Positions 13,016-15,701 of a stretch of 15,701 nt of DNA are shown in pieces. Position numbers and translations under genes: made by a program. Every line of letters begins with the position of its first letter. The first letter of the stretch is position 1. Below the pieces are notes generated by a model. That model was not told where the DNA came from, searched no databases, and saw nothing but the letters and a program-made list of their open reading frames with translations. Origin of the DNA: Caldifarciminota bacterium (lineage in GTDB: Bacteria > Hydrothermota > UBA3072 > WFRC01); the NCBI GenBank assembly GCA_015486685.1, contig WFRC01000067.1, positions 1 through 15,701 of the forward strand, written 5' to 3'.

Positions 13016-13996
13016 TTACCTATGCTCTATTTCAAGAATTATCCCGGTAATCTTGTTTATCATTTCAGGAATCCCTTCCCCTGTCAGAGCTGATATAAAA
13101 AAGACATTCTCTCCCATACCACTGAATTCCTTTTTGTCTCCCTTAAAAATATCTATTTTATTCAAACAAATAAACTGAGTTCTTTCAAGTAAAGAATGTT
13201 TCCAGTCACTAATCTCTTTTATGAGAATATTATATCTATCAAAGGGATTATCCGTGATATCCATTATAAATAAAAGTGCATAACTTCTTTCTATGTGTTT
13301 TAAGAATTTAATACCCAGCCCTTTACCTTTATGGGCATCCTTTATGATACCGGGAATATCTTCAAATATCACATTCCCTTTACTTGTATTTACAGTCCCA
13401 AGATATGGTTCAAGGGTAGTAAACGGATAAGAAGCAACCTTCGGTTCTGCATCGGAAATCCTTCTTAAAAGTGTAGATTTACCCGCATTAGGGAATCCGA
13501 CAAAACTCACATCGGCAACAAGTTTCAAATCAAGTTTTATCTGTTTCTCTTCTCCAATACCACCTTCCTCAAATCTGATAGGTGTTTGATTTGTTGAACT
13601 TTTGAAGTGTGTATTCCCCTTTCCACCCTTACCTCCCTTTGCCACAACAAATGTGCCTTCATTTGTTATAAGGTCCTTTAACAATATACCTGTATCATTA
13701 TCAAATACATTGGTGCCTGGTGGCACATAGAGAATAATATCCTTTCCTTTTTTTCCATTCTGGCAATTCGGTTTCCCATTTCCACCGTCTCCTGCCCTGT
13801 AATGCCTTTTGTACCTAAAATCACGCAATGTATTTAATTGATGATTGACCTTAAGAATAACACTCCCTCCATCCCCTCCATCCCCTCCATCAGGACCACC
13901 TTTTGGGACATATTTTTCCCTTCTAAAATGCACCATCCCGTCTCCCCCATCCCCACCTTTTACATATATAGTCGCTGTATCAAAAAAATATCTCAT
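13016..13996 (-). CDS. obgE: Obg family GTPase (ObgE/CgtA)
   Basis: GTPase that associates with the 50S ribosomal subunit and affects ribosome assembly and stress responses. 326 aa: the Gly-rich Obg fold occupies about 2-157 (KGGDGGDG, GGPDGGDGGDGG, AKGGKGGKGN), then the G domain with G1 GFPNAGKST at 167-175, switch YPFTTLEPYLG at 190-200, G3 DIPG at 213-216, G4 NKID at 279-282 and G5 SAL at 302-304. The extra C-terminal OCT domain of some Obg proteins is absent, which is a common form. ATG at 13996 overlaps the aminotransferase stop by 4 bp. Confidence 0.96.
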   Translation of the reverse strand: MRYFFDTATIYVKGGDGGDGMVHFRREKYVPKGGPDGGDGGDGGSVILKVNHQLNTLRDFRYKRHYRAGDGGNGKPNCQNGKKGKDIILYVPPGTNVFDNDTGILLKDLITNEGTFVVAKGGKGGKGNTHFKSSTNQTPIRFEEGGIGEEKQIKLDLKLVADVSFVGFPNAGKSTLLRRISDAEPKVASYPFTTLEPYLGTVNTSKGNVIFEDIPGIIKDAHKGKGLGIKFLKHIERSYALLFIMDITDNPFDRYNILIKEISDWKHSLLERTQFICLNKIDIFKGDKKEFSGMGENVFFISALTGEGIPEMINKITGIILEIEHR

Positions 13997-15123
13997 TTTT
14001 GTTTTAGAAAATCGCCGATTCTCTTTATACCCTTTTTAATATCATCCTCAGAGGATGCATAAGATATCCTGATACATCCATCTTTACCAAATGGTGCACC
14101 AGGAATAACTGCCACACCATATTCAAGAAGTTCATTGGCAAATTTCATAGAGTCCTTTTCATACGCAGAAACATCCAGAAATATATAGAACGCACCCTGA
14201 GGTATATTAAATTTCACATCAGGAATGCCTTTTAGAAGTTCAACGCACAGGTTCCTTCGTTTCTTAAATATGGAAACCATCCTGCCTACTTCCTGCTTGC
14301 CCATCCTTAGTGCTTCTACAGCAGCATACTGAGACATAGATGGAGCGCAGGTCGTTGTATGGGATTGAATGATACCTGCATATTTTATTATTTCTTCTGG
14401 ACCTGCCGCATATCCTAATCTCCATCCCGTCATTGCATAAGACTTTGAAACACCACTTACAACAAATGTTTTTTCCTTCATATTTGGCATCTGGGAAATA
14501 CTGAAAAAGTCCACATCATAGACAATCTTTTCATATATCTCATCAGAAATTGTATAGATATTATATTCTTTCAGCACCTTTGAAATCTCCATCAACTCAT
14601 CTTTTGTATAAACCATACCGCTCGGATTATTGGGTGTATTCAAGATAAATGCCTTTGTCCTTTTTGTAATTACATCTCTTAACTGTTGTGGTGTAATCTT
14701 CAATAAATTGCCCGTTTCAACAAATACAGGTATTCCATTACAAAACTTAACAATTTCAGGATAACTCACCCAGTATGGCACGGGTATAATTACCTCATCA
14801 CCTTCCTCTAATAACGCCGACAAAATATTAAATATTGACTGTTTTGCCCCACAACTTACTATTATCTCATCTTCATCATATTTAATGCCTCTTTCTCCCT
14901 TATATCTCTCTATAATTGTTTGAACAAGTTCAGGGATACCACCTACGGGAGTATACTTGGTTTTCCCCATTTTTAATGCATCGATTGCCGCCTCTTTGAT
15001 AAAATCAGGTGTATCAAAATCGGGTTGGCCTGCTGCGAGCACTGCTATATCCTTACCTTCTCGTTTATACATATTTGCTTTACTTGTAATAAAAAGGGTT
15101 TGAGACCCCTCCAATCTGTTCAA
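13993..15123 (-). CDS. Class I pyridoxal-phosphate aminotransferase (aspartate aminotransferase-like)
   Basis: 376 aa fold-type I enzyme that moves amino groups between amino acids and 2-oxo acids; closest in appearance to the aspartate aminotransferase subgroup with GQPDFDTP at 32-39. Tyr117-Trp118, Asn166 in NNPSG, Asp194 and Tyr197 in SDEIYE, the Schiff-base Lys227 in SGVSKSYAMTGWRLGY, Arg235 and the substrate-carboxylate Arg352 in IRISYA are all present. The start is TTG at 15123, with GGAGG 5 nt upstream, and the N-terminus begins slightly later than in many relatives. Substrate choice (aspartate or others) cannot be fixed from sequence. It is transcribed with obg from the promoter at 15212-15239. 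Confidence 0.93.
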   Translation of the reverse strand: MNRLEGSQTLFITSKANMYKREGKDIAVLAAGQPDFDTPDFIKEAAIDALKMGKTKYTPVGGIPELVQTIIERYKGERGIKYDEDEIIVSCGAKQSIFNILSALLEEGDEVIIPVPYWVSYPEIVKFCNGIPVFVETGNLLKITPQQLRDVITKRTKAFILNTPNNPSGMVYTKDELMEISKVLKEYNIYTISDEIYEKIVYDVDFFSISQMPNMKEKTFVVSGVSKSYAMTGWRLGYAAGPEEIIKYAGIIQSHTTTCAPSMSQYAAVEALRMGKQEVGRMVSIFKKRRNLCVELLKGIPDVKFNIPQGAFYIFLDVSAYEKDSMKFANELLEYGVAVIPGAPFGKDGCIRISYASSEDDIKKGIKRIGDFLKQK

Positions 15124-15211
15124 ATCTTCCTCCTTTTTTCATTCAGGCTCAGCAATATGCTGTTACCTATTTTTATTTTCCTATCCTTTTCCTGCTAATT
15201 TATAATTACAA

Positions 15212-15239
15212 AATATACCCAATAAAATCAAAAAGTCAA
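15212..15239 (-). promoter_or_regulatory. Promoter of the aminotransferase-obg operon
   Basis: On the minus strand TTGACT (15234-15239), 16 bp, then TATATT (15212-15217), giving an untranslated leader of about 80 nt before the TTG start. The repeat spacer begins just upstream of this promoter. Confidence 0.75.
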
Positions 15240-15270
15240 GATTATTTTCAATCTCTCTTTTTCCCTTTTT

Positions 15271-15520
15271 GTCATTGCGAGGAGCAAAGCGACGAAGAAG
15301 TCGCAGATGTGAGCGAATGCAATGAATGAACACTCTCACAGGTTTTCCCTTCTGTCATTGCGAGGAGCGTAGCGACGAAGCAATCTCGCAGGATGGGGTG
15401 AAGTCGTTTCCTCTTTATTTCCCTCCCTTGATGGGAGGGATTAAGGGAGGGTGAATCTGGAGTGCAACGACCGTGCCGTTGCGTCGTTATTTGTTAATTC
15501 TGCATTCCGCATTATTATGG
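15271..15520 (+). repeat. Composite repeat, copy B
   Basis: Shares module order and orientation with 2504-2706, with two interposed pieces: a second GTCATTGCGAGG module, whose TGCGAG and CTCGCA ends form an imperfect palindrome (15354-15392), and the GGGAGGG hairpin. Confidence 0.75.
15421..15451. repeat. CCCTCCCTT hairpin
   Basis: CCCTCCCTT at 15421-15429 pairs perfectly with AAGGGAGGG at 15443-15451 around a 13-nt loop that itself contains GGGAGGG, allowing an alternative shorter hairpin. It lies inside composite copy B and is absent from copy A. Confidence 0.7.
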
Positions 15521-15550
15521 ACACAAGTCACGGTCTTTATTATTTTATCG

Positions 15551-15633
15551 TAGGAGGGGCTTCCCAGCCCTATATTTAGGGTATAGTTGATAGGGTATAG
15601 GGTATGGATATGTAGGAGGGATTTCCTAATCCC
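15551..15633 (+). repeat. Pair of TAGGAGG hairpins separated by TAGGGTA heptads
   Basis: First hairpin 15551-15570: stem GGGCT/AGCCC around loop TCCC. Second hairpin 15613-15633: stem GGGATT/AATCCC around loop TCCT. Both are preceded by TAGGAG. Between them TAGGGTA occurs at 15577-15583, 15591-15597 and 15598-15604, in register at 7 bp with TAGTTGA (15584-15590). Confidence 0.75.
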
Positions 15634-15701
15634 GATTATTTTACTAATAACGGTGATACGGATTGGGGTACAGATTAATGTTGAAAGTTGAATGTTAAAG
15701 G

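Larger units (their letters stand above)
15240..15701. repeat. Repeat spacer at the right end of the window
   Basis: No gene is supported. Order from left: GTCATTGCGAGG module (15271), GTGAGCGA...CACAGGT (15309-15343), a second GTCATTGCGAGG...CTCGCAGG (15354-15392), a CCCTCCCTT/AAGGGAGGG hairpin (15421-15451), GGAGTGCA...TGCG (15460-15483), CATTCCGCATTATTAT (15503-15518), a TCACGGTCTTTATTATT stretch resembling 2939-2954, two TAGGAGG hairpins (15551-15570, 15613-15633), TAGGGTA heptads between them, and ATGTTGA-type heptads at the end. Confidence 0.85.

Overview
The window is AT-rich bacterial chromosome with heavy AGA/AGG (Arg) and ATA (Ile) codon use, several TTG or GTG starts with good Shine-Dalgarno (SD) sequences, and clear sigma70-type promoters. 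A predicted Omp85-family outer-membrane protein and two lipoproteins with lipoboxes indicate a diderm. The codon use leans towards a thermophile. The spacer repeats resemble those I associate with uncultivated candidate phyla of the FCB/WOR-3 kind, but this placement is a low-confidence impression.

Layout. (1) 1-2430, + strand: plsX (5' end outside the window), fabD and fabG, overlapping, for phospholipid and fatty-acid synthesis; fabH and acpP are absent from their common positions. (2) 2431-2995: repeat-rich spacer. (3) 2996-3988: gmd, GDP-mannose 4,6-dehydratase. (4) 3989-4425: a second repeat spacer with nested inverted repeats between convergent genes. (5) 9375 down to 4426, - strand: tRNA-Ala(GGC), then 20 bp later a compact operon of a lipoprotein, an eight-TPR lipoprotein, a pilin-like/DUF4845-like membrane protein, an HNH nuclease and an Omp85 protein. 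Apart from HNH, this reads as an envelope operon. (6) 9493-12949, + strand: tRNA-Asn(GTT), an endonuclease V remnant lacking its catalytic core, a small zinc-ribbon protein, a macrodomain protein, a membrane-anchored transglutaminase-like protein and an ABC ATPase, the last four tightly coupled. (7) 15123 down to 13016, - strand: a class I aminotransferase and an Obg GTPase overlapping by 4 bp. (8) 15124-15701: a promoter followed by a third repeat spacer.

Most notable: the three repeat spacers are built largely from degenerate units of exactly 7 bp whose consensus changes from array to array, combined with hairpin modules recurring in the same order at 2.5 kb and 15.3 kb. Two hairpin families keep the loop while the stem changes in a compensated way. 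Also notable are the in-frame endonuclease V core deletion, the tRNA-Ala/lipoprotein arrangement that leaves no room for an mRNA promoter, and the five-gene envelope operon. No CRISPR array, transposase or phage gene was seen.
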